Of a DNA stretch of 64,000 nt, positions 1-9,104 are shown piece by piece (within the stretch, counting starts at the first letter, position 1; each line of letters opens with the position of its first letter). A program made the translations under genes and the position numbers. This DNA comes from Subdoligranulum variabile. GTDB lineage: Bacteria; Bacillota; Clostridia; Oscillospirales; Ruminococcaceae. The DNA lies in assembly GCF_025152575.1 (NCBI RefSeq), contig NZ_CP102293.1, positions 682,001 through 746,000 on the forward strand, read 5' to 3'. The notes beneath the pieces are model-generated. The model had not been told where the DNA came from. It searched no databases and worked only from the letters and a program-made list of their open reading frames with translations.

Positions 1-261
1 GACCTGCAGGTACACAACGCGCAGTTCGCTGGAATACCACCACCCGGCCGAGAGCATGCCGCCGTCCCGGTTGAGCAGATTTGCCAGCATGACGTCCCCG
101 GCAATGTCACTGTCAATATATGCCCGTCCATGCAGGCAGAGCACCAGCATGGTGATGCCATACGCTGCCGCCAGCCAGACCCAGGGAAACCAGCGGAAGA
201 AACGGTCCCTTTTCCGTTCTCCCGGGATGAACAGAAACGTCCGTAATTTTTGATGCTGCAT
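1..261 (-). CDS. Polytopic membrane protein, N-terminal part only
   Basis: Only the first 87 codons are present; the gene runs off the left edge. The start is the ATG at 261-259, with GGAGG eight bases upstream and a consensus promoter 36 bases further up. The visible protein has a basic N-terminus, one hydrophobic segment at about residues 27-45, then a loop with DSDIAGDVMLANLLNRDG and a WWYSSELRV stretch. A first loop rich in Asp after the first membrane segment is typical of GT-C type membrane glycosyltransferases, so a lipid-linked sugar transferase is possible, but too little is visible to name it. Confidence 0.65.
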   Translation of the reverse strand, partial: MQHQKLRTFLFIPGERKRDRFFRWFPWVWLAAAYGITMLVLCLHGRAYIDSDIAGDVMLANLLNRDGGMLSAGWWYSSELRVVYLQV

Positions 262-296
262 CGAAGGGAGCCTCCTTTTGATAAAGAAACACCTTC

Positions 297-325
297 ATTA
301 TAACAGTCTGTTTTGCCTCTGTAAA
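297..325 (-). promoter_or_regulatory. Sigma-A-like promoter of the left-edge membrane protein
   Basis: TTTACA and TATAAT separated by 17 bases on the minus strand, between the dapF stop and the start at 261. The left-edge gene therefore has its own promoter and need not depend on dapF readthrough. Confidence 0.75.
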
Positions 326-333
326 GAAGACGC

Positions 334-1182
334 CTATACCTCAACATAACCGTCAAACACCGTTTCCGCCGGGCCGGTGAGCAGCACCGTATCATCCTGC
401 AGGACCCGGACCGTAAGCGTACCGCCCGGCAGGCGCACGTCTATGGGCGTTTCCCGTGGGCAAATGCCGCGCAATACGCCAACCACCGCCGCGGCGCAGG
501 CCCCTGTACCGCAGGCCAGCGTTGCCCCGCTTCCCCGCTCCCAGACCGTGGTTGTTAGCGAGGTGGGACTCTCTGCCTGTACAAATTCCACATTGATTCC
601 CTGCGGAAAAGCCGGATGATTTTCCACAGCCGCTCCCCAGTCAGCCAGCTGCACACCGGCAGGCGGCGCCTCATTGCAGAATACCACACAGTGAGGATTG
701 CCCATGCTGACGCAGCTGACCTGCCAGGACTGCCCCGCGGCCACCAGGGGCACCTCCAGCAAGGGGCCCGCGCCCAGACCTACGGCCGGCAGATCCGCAG
801 CCCGGGTGGAAAACCGCCCCATGCCGGCCCGCCACCGATGTTCTCCCACTCGGTAGAGCGTTTTCCGTCCGGCCTGCCGGGTATCCAGTTCGATCAGCTC
901 CTTCTGTACCCCGTGGGTATAGAGGTACTCCGCCACACAGCGGATCCCGTTGCCGCACATCGCCCCCTCACTGCCGTCGGCGTTGAACATCACCATGGTG
1001 GCATCTCCATCCGACAGCTGCGGCGGCGCAATGCAGATCAGGCCGTCCGCCCCCACCGAGAACCGCCGCCGGGACAGCAGCGCCGCCCACTGTGCCGCAT
1101 CGGCCGGCACACCACTGTGCCGGCAGTCCAGATAAATATAGTCGTTGCCGGCCCCCTGCATCTTGGTAAATTCCAGTTTCAT
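334..1182 (-). CDS. dapF: Diaminopimelate epimerase DapF
   Basis: Converts LL- to meso-diaminopimelate in the cytoplasm for lysine and peptidoglycan synthesis. The protein is 282 residues, the usual length. Both active-site cysteines are present: Cys76 in MCGNGIRC and Cys224 in LACGTGACA. The substrate-loop GAGNDYIYLD sits at residues 11-19. An upstream in-frame ATG exists at 1251, but ATG 1182 matches the family N-terminus (MKLEFTKMQG) and has GAGGAG upstream, so it is preferred. It lies divergent to acpP-proS. No other lysine-pathway gene is visible nearby. Confidence 0.95.
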   Translation of the reverse strand: MKLEFTKMQGAGNDYIYLDCRHSGVPADAAQWAALLSRRRFSVGADGLICIAPPQLSDGDATMVMFNADGSEGAMCGNGIRCVAEYLYTHGVQKELIELDTRQAGRKTLYRVGEHRWRAGMGRFSTRAADLPAVGLGAGPLLEVPLVAAGQSWQVSCVSMGNPHCVVFCNEAPPAGVQLADWGAAVENHPAFPQGINVEFVQAESPTSLTTTVWERGSGATLACGTGACAAAVVGVLRGICPRETPIDVRLPGGTLTVRVLQDDTVLLTGPAETVFDGYVEV

Positions 1183-1266
1183 AGCATCACACTCCTCTGA
1201 CCAGACTATGCGATGAAACTGCATTTCAACACTGGACGGCAGGGCGCTCATTTTTCCCCGAACCCC

Positions 1267-1295
1267 TTGACATCCTTCGGCAGATACGCTATATA
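1267..1295 (+). promoter_or_regulatory. Promoter of acpP-proS
   Basis: TTGACA, 17-base spacer, TATATA, ending 35 bases upstream of the acpP start. It is the only clear promoter before acpP and proS. Confidence 0.8.
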
Positions 1296-1330
1296 TTTAA
1301 TGAATATTTGTTTGCAGAAGGAGTTAAATT

Positions 1331-1567
1331 ATGGATTCCGAAGTTTTTGCGCGTATCCGCGATTATCTGGCTGACCAGCTGGAAGTCGATCCTGAAAAAA
1401 TCACCCCCGAGAGCGACATCGTCAATGATTTCGGCGCCGACAGCCTGGATGTCATCGACATGATCACCACCCTGTCCGATGAGTTCGGCGTGGAAATTCC
1501 CGATGAGGACATCGAGACGTTCCACACCGTAGGCGATGTGGTCAATTATCTGGAGGAGCGGCTGTAA
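1331..1567 (+). CDS. acpP: Acyl carrier protein
   Basis: A 78-residue acidic helical protein of normal ACP length. It carries fatty-acyl intermediates as thioesters on 4'-phosphopantetheine. The attachment serine is Ser38 in the canonical GADSLDVID motif. AGGAG lies eight bases before the ATG. It is followed 31 bases later by proS, with no fatty-acid synthesis genes around it. Such detached acpP genes are known in Firmicutes, so this may be the housekeeping ACP or an extra copy; the sequence looks fully typical. Confidence 0.95.
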   Translation: MDSEVFARIRDYLADQLEVDPEKITPESDIVNDFGADSLDVIDMITTLSDEFGVEIPDEDIETFHTVGDVVNYLEERL

Positions 1568-1598
1568 TTTTTGCGCCGTATGATGTGAAGGAGTAGAC

Positions 1599-3038
1599 AT
1601 GGCAAGCGATAAGAAAAAAATGGTCGAAGCGATCACCGCGCAGGAGGTCGACTTTGCCCAGTGGTACACCGATATCTGCACCAAGGCCGAGCTGGTGGAA
1701 TATTCCAGCGTGAAAGGTTTTGTGGTGCTGCGCCCCTACGGCTATGCAATCTGGGAGAACATCCAGAAGAACCTGGATGCCCGTTTCAAGGCTACCGGCC
1801 ATGAGAACGTGGCGATGCCGATGCTGATGCCGGAAAGCCTGCTGAAAAAGGAAGGCGAACTGGTCAACGGCTTTGCCCCCGAGGTTGCCTGGGTCACGAT
1901 GGGCGGCAGCGAACCGCTGGAGGAGCGCCTTGCAGTGCGTCCCACCAGCGAGACGCTGTTCTGTGACCACTTCAGCCATGTGCTGCACAGCTACCGCGAT
2001 CTGCCCATGCTGTACAACCAGTGGTGCAGCGTGGTCCGGTGGGAGAAATCCACCCGTCCCTTCCTGCGTACCCGCGAGTTCTGGTGGCAGGAAGGCCATA
2101 CCATCCATGAGACGGCGGAGGAAGCCAAGGCCGAAACCGAACAGCAGCTGAATTGCTATGCGGATTTCTGCGAGAACGATCTGTGCATTCCCGTCATCAA
2201 GGGCCGTAAAACCGACAAGGAGAAGTTTGCCGGCGCCGAAGCCACCTACACTATCGAAGCGATGATGAAGGACGGCAAGGCGCTGCAGAGCGGTACCAGC
2301 CACTACTTCGGGGACAAGTTCAGCCGTGCCTATGACGTGACTTTCACCGGCCGCGACAACACCCTGCAGTACCCGTTCCAGACCAGCTGGGGTGCATCCA
2401 GCCGCCTGATCGGCGCCATCATCATGACCCACGGCGACGATGATGGTCTGATCCTGCCCCCGGCCATCGCCCCCGTGCAGGTGGTCATCGTTCCGGTGGC
2501 CGCCCACAAACCCGGTGTTCTTGAGAAGAGCCGTGAGCTGGCTGCCGAGATCGGCAAGTACGCCCGGGTCAAGCTGGACGACAGCGACAAGCAGCCCGGC
2601 TGGAAGTTTGCCCAGTGGGAGATGAAGGGTGTGCCCATCCGACTGGAAGTGGGACCCCGGGATATCGAGCAGGGACAGTGCGTACTGGTGCGCCGCGACA
2701 CCCGCGAGAAGCAGTTCGTCAAGTTCGAAGATCTGGCTTCTGCCATTCCCGCCGCGCTGGAGGCACTGGCGAAAGACCTGTACGACCGCGCGCTGAAGAA
2801 CCGCGAGGCCCGTACCATGAGCGCCACCACCATGGACGAGATCAAGGAGAAGACCGCCAAGTCCACCGGTTTTATCAAGACCATGTGGTGCGGCGATCTG
2901 GCCTGTGAGGAAGCCATGAAGGAACAGGCGGGACTGTCCAGCCGCTGCATGCCGTTCCAGCAGGAGCATCTGAGCGACGTCTGCCCGGTCTGCGGCAAAC
3001 CTGCCACCAAGATGGTCGTCTGGGGCATCGCTTATTAA
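1599..3038 (+). CDS. proS: Prolyl-tRNA synthetase, archaeal/eukaryotic-like type
   Basis: Class II aminoacyl-tRNA synthetase that charges tRNA-Pro. At 479 residues it has the short ProS form without the inserted editing domain of the longer bacterial type. Visible signatures are motif 1 around GHENVAMPMLMPESLL, motif 2 in FLRTREFWWQEGHTIH, motif 3 near TSWGASSRLIGAIIM, the anticodon domain (VQVVIVPV onward) and a C-terminal zinc-like Cys cluster (CGDLACEE, CPVCGKPA) ending in the typical aromatic VWGIAY. GAAGGAG precedes the ATG. It probably shares the acpP promoter. Confidence 0.96.
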   Translation: MASDKKKMVEAITAQEVDFAQWYTDICTKAELVEYSSVKGFVVLRPYGYAIWENIQKNLDARFKATGHENVAMPMLMPESLLKKEGELVNGFAPEVAWVTMGGSEPLEERLAVRPTSETLFCDHFSHVLHSYRDLPMLYNQWCSVVRWEKSTRPFLRTREFWWQEGHTIHETAEEAKAETEQQLNCYADFCENDLCIPVIKGRKTDKEKFAGAEATYTIEAMMKDGKALQSGTSHYFGDKFSRAYDVTFTGRDNTLQYPFQTSWGASSRLIGAIIMTHGDDDGLILPPAIAPVQVVIVPVAAHKPGVLEKSRELAAEIGKYARVKLDDSDKQPGWKFAQWEMKGVPIRLEVGPRDIEQGQCVLVRRDTREKQFVKFEDLASAIPAALEALAKDLYDRALKNREARTMSATTMDEIKEKTAKSTGFIKTMWCGDLACEEAMKEQAGLSSRCMPFQQEHLSDVCPVCGKPATKMVVWGIAY

Positions 3039-3051
3039 GTTGAATGTATGC

Positions 3052-3078
3052 AGGGCAGCGCAATGCGCTGCCCTTTTT
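3052..3078 (+). terminator. Intrinsic terminator after proS
   Basis: Perfect 10-bp stem (AGGGCAGCGC / GCGCTGCCCT) with loop AAT, followed by TTTTT. It lies between proS and the next start, so a reading frame that opens at 3044 through this hairpin is not the true start of the next gene. Confidence 0.9.
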
Positions 3079-3091
3079 AGGTAAGGGAACT

Positions 3092-4174
3092 ATGCCGGTA
3101 TTGCTTCTGACATTGCTGATCTATGTGCTGACCGCGGTGGGCAGTCGTCTGGCCGGGCGCTGCACCACCTGGTGCTGCGCCCTGTGCGGGCTGCCCATGT
3201 GGGTGGTCGGCGGTACCGTTGCGCCCTTTTGCCTGGCATTGCCGCAGCTCATGCTGGCCTTCCTGGCGGCAGGGCTCTCCATCACGGGACTGGCCGTCGG
3301 CACCGCGCTGGCCGGAGCGGTGGCCAGCCTTGGCCTGGCGCTGGCGGTCTGCCTGCTGAATCCGCGCCACACCGTCACGGTGGACCGCAGCGAATTTCTG
3401 CGCAAGTGTCTGCTGCTGTTGGCCGCCTGCGGTGTTTTGGTTCTCTTTGTGCGGGACGGCACCCTGAGCTATACCGGCACCGGCCTTCTGATGTTTCTCT
3501 TTGTCCTGTTTGTGCTCATCAGCATTGTGTATCAGCATCACTACATCTATGGAGAAGGCTGCGAGATGGTTTCCACCAAGCGCAACGCTGCCGCGCCGCC
3601 GCCGGAGAGCGCAGCTGCCACCTACGGCTACACCGCCCATACCATGGCTTTTCCCGTCATGAGCGTGCCCAATGCCCTCAAAAATCTGGGCGGGGTCATC
3701 GCCGGGCTGGTACTGCTGGCCGGCGGGGCCCAGGCCCTGGTTTACAGTGCTGCCAGCCTGGCCAACCTGACCGGCACCATCCAGGCACTTTGGGCGGCCA
3801 CCCTCATCAGTTTCGGATTCTGTCTGCCGCTGCTGGCGGACGCCCTGGATCATCCTTTCGGTTCGGCCTGGAAACGTTTTTCAGTGCGCTGCCGCTATTT
3901 TCCGCCGCGCACCCTGCCCATGCAGCTCATCAACAGCGCCATCCTCAACCTGACCCTGGCGCTGCCCATCTCCAGTCTGATGTACCGCGAACGGCTGCCC
4001 TTCGGTTCCCAGTTCCGGCACTACGATCTGCCCATCTGTGCCGCTATGACGCTGATCCTACTGCTCCCGCCGCTGCTGCGCCGCCGGCTCTACCGCTGGC
4101 AGGGGTCCCTCTGCCTTGTGCTGTATCTTCTCTACCTGGCAGCTGCCTGGTTCCTGCCGTTGTCCGGCGCCTGA
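3092..4174 (+). CDS. CaCA-superfamily cation exchanger homologue with degenerate alpha repeats
   Basis: About 360 residues with 10-11 hydrophobic segments in two halves. The first half reads LPMWVVGGTVAPFCLALPQL and the second IQALWAATLISFGFCLPLL, each where the CaCA family has its alpha repeat (G-x-S/T-x..GTSLPEL). The order of segments and the central polar loop (about 145-190) also fit YrbG-like Na+/Ca2+ or cation/H+ exchangers. The conserved acidic residue of each repeat is missing: Gln in repeat 1 and Leu-Leu in repeat 2. It may therefore not carry Ca2+, or not transport at all. The start at 3092 follows the proS terminator and a weak AAGGGA site. The family call rests on pattern reading only. 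Confidence 0.6.
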   Translation: MPVLLLTLLIYVLTAVGSRLAGRCTTWCCALCGLPMWVVGGTVAPFCLALPQLMLAFLAAGLSITGLAVGTALAGAVASLGLALAVCLLNPRHTVTVDRSEFLRKCLLLLAACGVLVLFVRDGTLSYTGTGLLMFLFVLFVLISIVYQHHYIYGEGCEMVSTKRNAAAPPPESAAATYGYTAHTMAFPVMSVPNALKNLGGVIAGLVLLAGGAQALVYSAASLANLTGTIQALWAATLISFGFCLPLLADALDHPFGSAWKRFSVRCRYFPPRTLPMQLINSAILNLTLALPISSLMYRERLPFGSQFRHYDLPICAAMTLILLLPPLLRRRLYRWQGSLCLVLYLLYLAAAWFLPLSGA

Positions 4175-4188
4175 TACGCGAAACAAAA

Positions 4189-4222
4189 AACAAGCTGTGC
4201 AAAAATGCACAGCTTGTTTTTT
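4189..4222. terminator. Bidirectional terminator between convergent membrane-protein genes
   Basis: 12-bp stem (AACAAGCTGTGC / GCACAGCTTGTT) with an A-rich flank on one side and TTTTTT on the other, so it can serve both the plus-strand gene ending at 4174 and the minus-strand gene ending at 4221. Confidence 0.88.
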
Positions 4223-6524
4223 ATCGGTGATTTTTACGTTTTTGCCAGCGCGGCCAGACTACAAACTTTGCCAACAACGCCAGCACCGTGCAGAGACTGA
4301 CCAGATCTGCTGCCAGCCACCGCTTGGGTTCCCGGAACGCCACCCGGATCTCGCCGGAATAGCCGGCCGGTACGGTAACGCCCACCATGCCGTTGTCGGT
4401 GCGGAAGACTTTCCCCTCTGTGTTCAGAATGGTATAGCCGGGGTAGTAGAGCAGCGGCAGCTCCGCATAGCCGGGCTGCCCCGTGCTCTCATTGCAGTAG
4501 ATCACCGTAACCCCGTTCTGGCGGGTCACCGAGGCGACCTCCACCGTGGTGACGGCCGAATCATAGACAAGCCCGTCCCGGTTTTCCACAGCACCATCGG
4601 GAAGATACAGACTGTCGTAATACCAGGACTGGTTGCTGATTTTATTATCGGCATAGATCATCTGGGCACTGTCGCCCAGGTAGGCAGTGTCCACTGTAGG
4701 CAGATAGCTATGGTAGAAAAGTCCTACCCCCAACAGCGAGGCTGAGAGCAGCAGCACCGCCACCGGCCGGGCATACCGGCCCCGCCGCAGGGCAGACACC
4801 GCACAAATGCTGACCAGTACCAGCAAGATGGTGGCCAGGGAAAAATACCGCCACGGGAATTGGATCGCCAGCAGAAGACGTCCCGCCACCGGTATCGCCC
4901 CCAGCCATCCCCAGGGGAAGGTGTTGGTGCTCATCCAGCAGGCCAGCGTTCCCAGCAGCAACGCCCACAGTCCGATTTTTTTCTCTCGGGAGGGCATGGA
5001 TTCTCCCTGTGTCAGCCAGCACCAGACAAAGGCAACCGCTCCGGCCACCAGCACCACACCGATGCTGTTGTGGTCATCCCGCCAGTTGAGCAGCTGGGAA
5101 AGCCACAGACCATTCTTCTGTACTGCCAGACCGCCGGCGAAGCTCTTTCCTCCGTACATATTGCTGTAGTCCCCCGTCATGACGGTGACAAAAGGCATCA
5201 GGAACCAGAGATTGAGCAGCACCGTCAGGCCTGCCGCGGCCGCCCACACAGTCAAGATCGGTCGTGTGAAGGTGCGGCGAAAATGCCACAGACAGAAAAC
5301 CGCCGTGGCCAGCGTTGCCAGTTCCAACGAGATGATATGCGTCTGCACCAGAGCGCCGAAGGCGATGAGCAGTTCGGCGCAGGCCACCCGCCGCTGGTGA
5401 GCGGAGGGCAGTTCAGGGGCATAGAGGAGGCTGAGTGCCGCGGGAATCAGCGGCAGGAAAGCCAGCGCGGTGTACTCCCCCGCTGCACTGCGCCAGTAGA
5501 TGTTATAGATGTGATAGGGGGCCAGCATATAGAGAATACTGCCCAGCAGGGCAGTTTTGTTGTGGCGGAACATCTGCCGGAAACTGAAGAAGGAGATGCC
5601 TGCCGTAGCTGCCTGAACGGCCATAACGTAGGTGCGGTAAGCCCCCTGGACGCTCATACCCAGCAGCCGCAGCACCGCCGGGAAATAGAGAAACAGTTCC
5701 CCGTAAAACAGGGATGGCGCATAGCCGTAGCCGTCCTTGGCCTGGGAATAGATGCGCACCGGGAACTGTCCTTCCCGCAGGCCCTGGGCAATGCCCTCGA
5801 TGCGGGCCAGATGGAACCGCCAGTCCGCCCCCTGGCAGCCGCCGCTATTCATCAGCATGGGTACGCAGCTCAGCAGCGTGACCCCCGCCAATAGCCACAG
5901 ACAGCCCCGCAGGTCGGCGTTTTTCAGCGCGCGGGGACTGGCCGGCACTAAAAGCAGCAGGCACAGGTCGACCAGCGCAAACAATACCGCCCATCCCAGC
6001 ACACAGGCCCAGGCATAGACCATGTCCTGCCGGATTTCCACATCGCCGATGGTGAAAATACCGCCGTCGTTTCTGGCCACTAGACGGATGCTGTCACTGG
6101 CGTAATTCACGTTGAGAACCACGGTATCCTGCTGGGTCAGCACATCGACCCAGGCCATTTCCCCGCTGACCGACATGTCCTCTGCAGCCGTAAAGTACAC
6201 CCCGGACCGATGTTCAACGCCCCCTTCGGTACGGTTGGGCTCATAGTAATACGACAGCGCGACTCGGTAATGACCTGCCGGCAACGACATGGCCGGTGTC
6301 TGCAGGATATTATCCCAGTCTTTCATCTCGGTCACACCGCGGCGGCCTTCCTCGTCATAGCCGATCTCGGAATGCTCCGCGATGACCTCCCACTGATCCG
6401 GTGTGAACTGGTAGACTGCGGCCGGCTGCACCGCCGACCAGACAGCCCCCAGAAGAATAAGCAGCTGTACGATTCCCAGCACCAGTACCGGCGGCCGCCG
6501 CAGCAGTTGCAATATTTTTTTCAT
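4221..6524 (-). CDS. PTPS-related / YfhO-like large membrane protein
   Basis: 767 residues with about 12-14 hydrophobic segments. It starts with a cytoplasmic KK and a membrane segment (residues 14-32), then a beta-rich outside domain up to about residue 165, then a multi-membrane core. The core opens with GADWRFHLARIEGIAQGL and FPVRIYSQAKDGYGYAPSLFY, a pattern I associate with the Pfam PTPS_related membrane family of Firmicutes, which resembles YfhO/GT-C enzymes. The likely role is transfer of sugar from a lipid carrier onto a cell-surface polymer, by analogy only. The ATG at 6524 has AGGAG upstream and its own promoter. A C-terminal beta-rich domain and a last membrane segment end the protein. 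Confidence 0.7.
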   Translation of the reverse strand: MKKILQLLRRPPVLVLGIVQLLILLGAVWSAVQPAAVYQFTPDQWEVIAEHSEIGYDEEGRRGVTEMKDWDNILQTPAMSLPAGHYRVALSYYYEPNRTEGGVEHRSGVYFTAAEDMSVSGEMAWVDVLTQQDTVVLNVNYASDSIRLVARNDGGIFTIGDVEIRQDMVYAWACVLGWAVLFALVDLCLLLLVPASPRALKNADLRGCLWLLAGVTLLSCVPMLMNSGGCQGADWRFHLARIEGIAQGLREGQFPVRIYSQAKDGYGYAPSLFYGELFLYFPAVLRLLGMSVQGAYRTYVMAVQAATAGISFFSFRQMFRHNKTALLGSILYMLAPYHIYNIYWRSAAGEYTALAFLPLIPAALSLLYAPELPSAHQRRVACAELLIAFGALVQTHIISLELATLATAVFCLWHFRRTFTRPILTVWAAAAGLTVLLNLWFLMPFVTVMTGDYSNMYGGKSFAGGLAVQKNGLWLSQLLNWRDDHNSIGVVLVAGAVAFVWCWLTQGESMPSREKKIGLWALLLGTLACWMSTNTFPWGWLGAIPVAGRLLLAIQFPWRYFSLATILLVLVSICAVSALRRGRYARPVAVLLLSASLLGVGLFYHSYLPTVDTAYLGDSAQMIYADNKISNQSWYYDSLYLPDGAVENRDGLVYDSAVTTVEVASVTRQNGVTVIYCNESTGQPGYAELPLLYYPGYTILNTEGKVFRTDNGMVGVTVPAGYSGEIRVAFREPKRWLAADLVSLCTVLALLAKFVVWPRWQKRKNHR

Positions 6525-6566
6525 GGGCAGTAACTCCTGTAAGATAATGAAACATAATCGTTTTTT

Positions 6567-6595
6567 ACTATACTCCCTTTTGCCTCCCAACGCAA
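6567..6595 (-). promoter_or_regulatory. Promoter of the PTPS-related membrane protein
   Basis: TTGCGT, 17-base spacer, TATAGT on the minus strand, 43 bases before the ATG at 6524. Confidence 0.7.
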
Positions 6596-6619
6596 GCTTT
6601 GCCGGCGGATTTTACAGAA

Positions 6620-6650
6620 AAGGCCGCTGCGCCTTTTGCGCAGCGGCCTT
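6620..6650 (-). terminator. Terminator after gpmI
   Basis: Perfect 13-bp stem (AAGGCCGCTGCGC and its complement) with a 5-base loop. On the minus strand the stem ends in CCTTTTCTG just after the gpmI stop. Confidence 0.85.
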
Positions 6651-6663
6651 GCAATGGGACTTT

Positions 6664-8190
6664 TTACTCGACGATGATGCTCTTGCCGGTCATTTCCTCG
6701 GGCACGGGCAGGCCAATATAGGGCAGCATGGTGGGGGCGATGTCCGCCAGGCAGCCGCCTTCGCGGAGCTTGACGTCCCCGGCACCGATCACCGCGAAGG
6801 GCACCACGTTGGTGGTGTGGGCGGTAAAGGCACTGCCGTCGGGGTTCTCCATCTTTTCGGCATTGCCGTGGTCGGCGGTCAGGAAGACCACGCCGCCCTG
6901 GGCCAGCACGGCATCCACCACTTCACCCACAGCCTTGTCCACAGCCTCCACGGCCTTGACAGCGGCATCAAAGACACCGGTATGGCCGACCATGTCACAG
7001 TTGGCGAAGTTCAGGATGATGACGTCGTACTTGCCGCTCTCGATACGGGCCTTGCACTCATCGGCAACCTCGTAGGCGCTCATCTCGGGCTTGAGGTCGT
7101 AAGTGGCCACCTTCGGGCTGGGAATGACCTTGCGGTCCTCGCCCTCGTAGGGGGCCTCCACGCCGCCGTTGAAGAAGAAGGTCACATGGGCATACTTCTC
7201 GGTCTCGGCGATGCGCAGCTGGGTCTTGCCGTTCTTGGACAGGTACTCGCCCAGCACGTTCTTCAGCTCCACCGGCGGGTAGGCCACTTCGCAGTTGGGC
7301 ATGGTGGCATCGTACTCGGCCATGCAGACGTAGTTCACATGCAGACGGCCGCCGCGGCGCTCGAAGCCCTTGAAATCGTCGTCGCAGAAGATGCGGGTCA
7401 TCTGACGGGCGCGGTCGGGGCGGAAGTTCATGAAGATGACGGTATCGCCGGTCTCCACGCGGCCGCCCTCACAGGTGACCACCGGCACGACGAATTCATC
7501 GGTCACATCGGCAGCATAGCTGGCGTCGATGGCCTCCTGGGCATTGGCGGCGTGGTTGCCCTCGCCGTACACGAAGGCAGCGTAGGCCTTTTCCTCGCGG
7601 TCCCAGTTGTTGTCACGGTCCATGGCGTAGTAACGGCCGCTCACCGTGGCGATCTGGCCGATGCCCAGCTCGTCCAGCTTGGCCTGCAGATCGGCCAGGA
7701 AGCCCTTGCCGCTGTGCGGGTCGGTGTCACGGCCATCCATGATGCAGTGCAGGTAGACCTTGGTAGCGCCCATATGCTTGGCCATATCCAGCACGCCGAA
7801 CCAGTGGTCGGCATGGCTGTGCACACCGCCGGTGCCCACCAGGCCCATCAGATGGATGGCCTTGCCGGCATCGATGGCCTTCTTCATGTTGTTGTAGAGC
7901 ACGGGGTTCTTGACCATCTCACCATCCTTGATGGACTTGGTGATGAGGGTCAGCTGCTGGTATACGATGCGGCCGGCACCCATGTTGGTGTGGCCCACCT
8001 CGGAGTTGCCCATCTGGCCGTCAGGCAGACCGACGGCCATACCGGAAGCCGCGATGGTGGTCATGGGGCAGGTGGCAAAGATCTTGTCCAGGTTGGGTTT
8101 CTTGGCGGCGGTCACAGCGTTGCCGAAAGTCTGGTCGGGCGTCCAGCCGAAACCGTCCATGATGCAGAGAAGTACAGGCTTTTTGCTCAT
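6664..8190 (-). CDS. gpmI: 2,3-bisphosphoglycerate-independent phosphoglycerate mutase
   Basis: Interconverts 3- and 2-phosphoglycerate in glycolysis without a bisphosphoglycerate cofactor, using two Mn2+ ions. The 508 residues match the family. The metal ligands are visible in CIMDGFGW near the N-terminus, the catalytic serine in GQMGNSEVGHTNMGAGR, and further ligands in MDGRDTDPHSGKGFL, NFANCDMVGHTG and TADHGNAEKM. It follows tpiA on the same strand, separated by about 100 bases that contain a GC-rich hairpin with a TCTTTT tail, so part of its mRNA may be separate. Confidence 0.97.
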   Translation of the reverse strand: MSKKPVLLCIMDGFGWTPDQTFGNAVTAAKKPNLDKIFATCPMTTIAASGMAVGLPDGQMGNSEVGHTNMGAGRIVYQQLTLITKSIKDGEMVKNPVLYNNMKKAIDAGKAIHLMGLVGTGGVHSHADHWFGVLDMAKHMGATKVYLHCIMDGRDTDPHSGKGFLADLQAKLDELGIGQIATVSGRYYAMDRDNNWDREEKAYAAFVYGEGNHAANAQEAIDASYAADVTDEFVVPVVTCEGGRVETGDTVIFMNFRPDRARQMTRIFCDDDFKGFERRGGRLHVNYVCMAEYDATMPNCEVAYPPVELKNVLGEYLSKNGKTQLRIAETEKYAHVTFFFNGGVEAPYEGEDRKVIPSPKVATYDLKPEMSAYEVADECKARIESGKYDVIILNFANCDMVGHTGVFDAAVKAVEAVDKAVGEVVDAVLAQGGVVFLTADHGNAEKMENPDGSAFTAHTTNVVPFAVIGAGDVKLREGGCLADIAPTMLPYIGLPVPEEMTGKSIIVE

Positions 8191-8292
8191 AAGAGTAGGA
8201 TCTCCTTAGAAAATCTTGATATTCTGAAAATGACAAAAGAGGGCCCGGCAGCCCGCCGGGGCCGCCGGAACTCTCCTTACGCTTGGAAAAAA

Positions 8293-9063
8293 TCAGCCCT
8301 TGCTGGCCGCATCCACGATGATGGCAAACTGGTCCGCCTTCAGGGATGCACCACCGATCAGGCCGCCGTCCACGTCGGGCTTGCTGAGCAGTTCCTCGGC
8401 GTTCTTGGCGTTCATGCTGCCGCCGTACTGGACGGTCAGCGCCTTGGCGGCATCCTCGCCGTACAGCTCACCCACCACCTTGCGGATGGCCGCGCAGACT
8501 TCCTGCGCCTGATCCGCGGTAGCGGTCTTGCCGGTGCCGATGGCCCAGATGGGCTCGTAGGCGATGACCACATTCTTCAGCTCTTCGGCGGTGACACCAT
8601 TCAGAGCGATCTTGACCTGCATGCGGACGAGCTCCTCGGTGACGCCCTGCTCACGCTGGGCCAGGCTCTCGCCCACGCAGATGATGGGCTTCAGACCGCC
8701 GGCCAGGGCCGCACGGGCACGCTTGTTGACGGTCTCGTCGGTCTCGGCGAAGTACTGACGGCGCTCGCTGTGGCCGATGACCACATACTCCACGCCCAGG
8801 TCGGTGAGCATGTCGGCAGAGATCTCACCGGTGAAGGCACCGGACTTCTCGAAGTGGACGTTCTCGGCGCCCACATGGATGTTGGTGCCGCTGCACTTGG
8901 CCACGGCCACGCACAGATCAGTGAAGGGAACGCAGATGACGACTTCGCAGTTGGCGCCCTGCACAGCGGGGACCAGCGCGTCGATCAGGTGACCCGCCTC
9001 GGTGGGGGTCATGTTCATTTTCCAGTTGCCGGCAATGATGGCTTTACGATTCTGCTTATCCAT
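8293..9063 (-). CDS. tpiA: Triose-phosphate isomerase
   Basis: Interconverts dihydroxyacetone phosphate and glyceraldehyde 3-phosphate. It has 256 residues with the TIM-barrel signatures GNWKMN (catalytic Lys), IGHSERR (catalytic His) and YEPIWAIGTGKTA (catalytic Glu and phosphate loop). The start is ATG 9063, with AAAGGAG upstream; a longer in-frame opening at 9108 has no ribosome site. It lies between pgk and gpmI on the same strand, a common glycolytic gene order in Firmicutes. Confidence 0.97.
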   Translation of the reverse strand: MDKQNRKAIIAGNWKMNMTPTEAGHLIDALVPAVQGANCEVVICVPFTDLCVAVAKCSGTNIHVGAENVHFEKSGAFTGEISADMLTDLGVEYVVIGHSERRQYFAETDETVNKRARAALAGGLKPIICVGESLAQREQGVTEELVRMQVKIALNGVTAEELKNVVIAYEPIWAIGTGKTATADQAQEVCAAIRKVVGELYGEDAAKALTVQYGGSMNAKNAEELLSKPDVDGGLIGGASLKADQFAIIVDAASKG

Positions 9064-9104
9064 GATGAAAACTCCTTTGCTTTGTTGTGCATAGAGGGTA
9101 CATT

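Noticed and set aside
3044..3091. Earlier start for the exchanger-like protein
   Set aside because: That stretch is the proS terminator hairpin; the hydrophobic N-terminus starts at ATG 3092.
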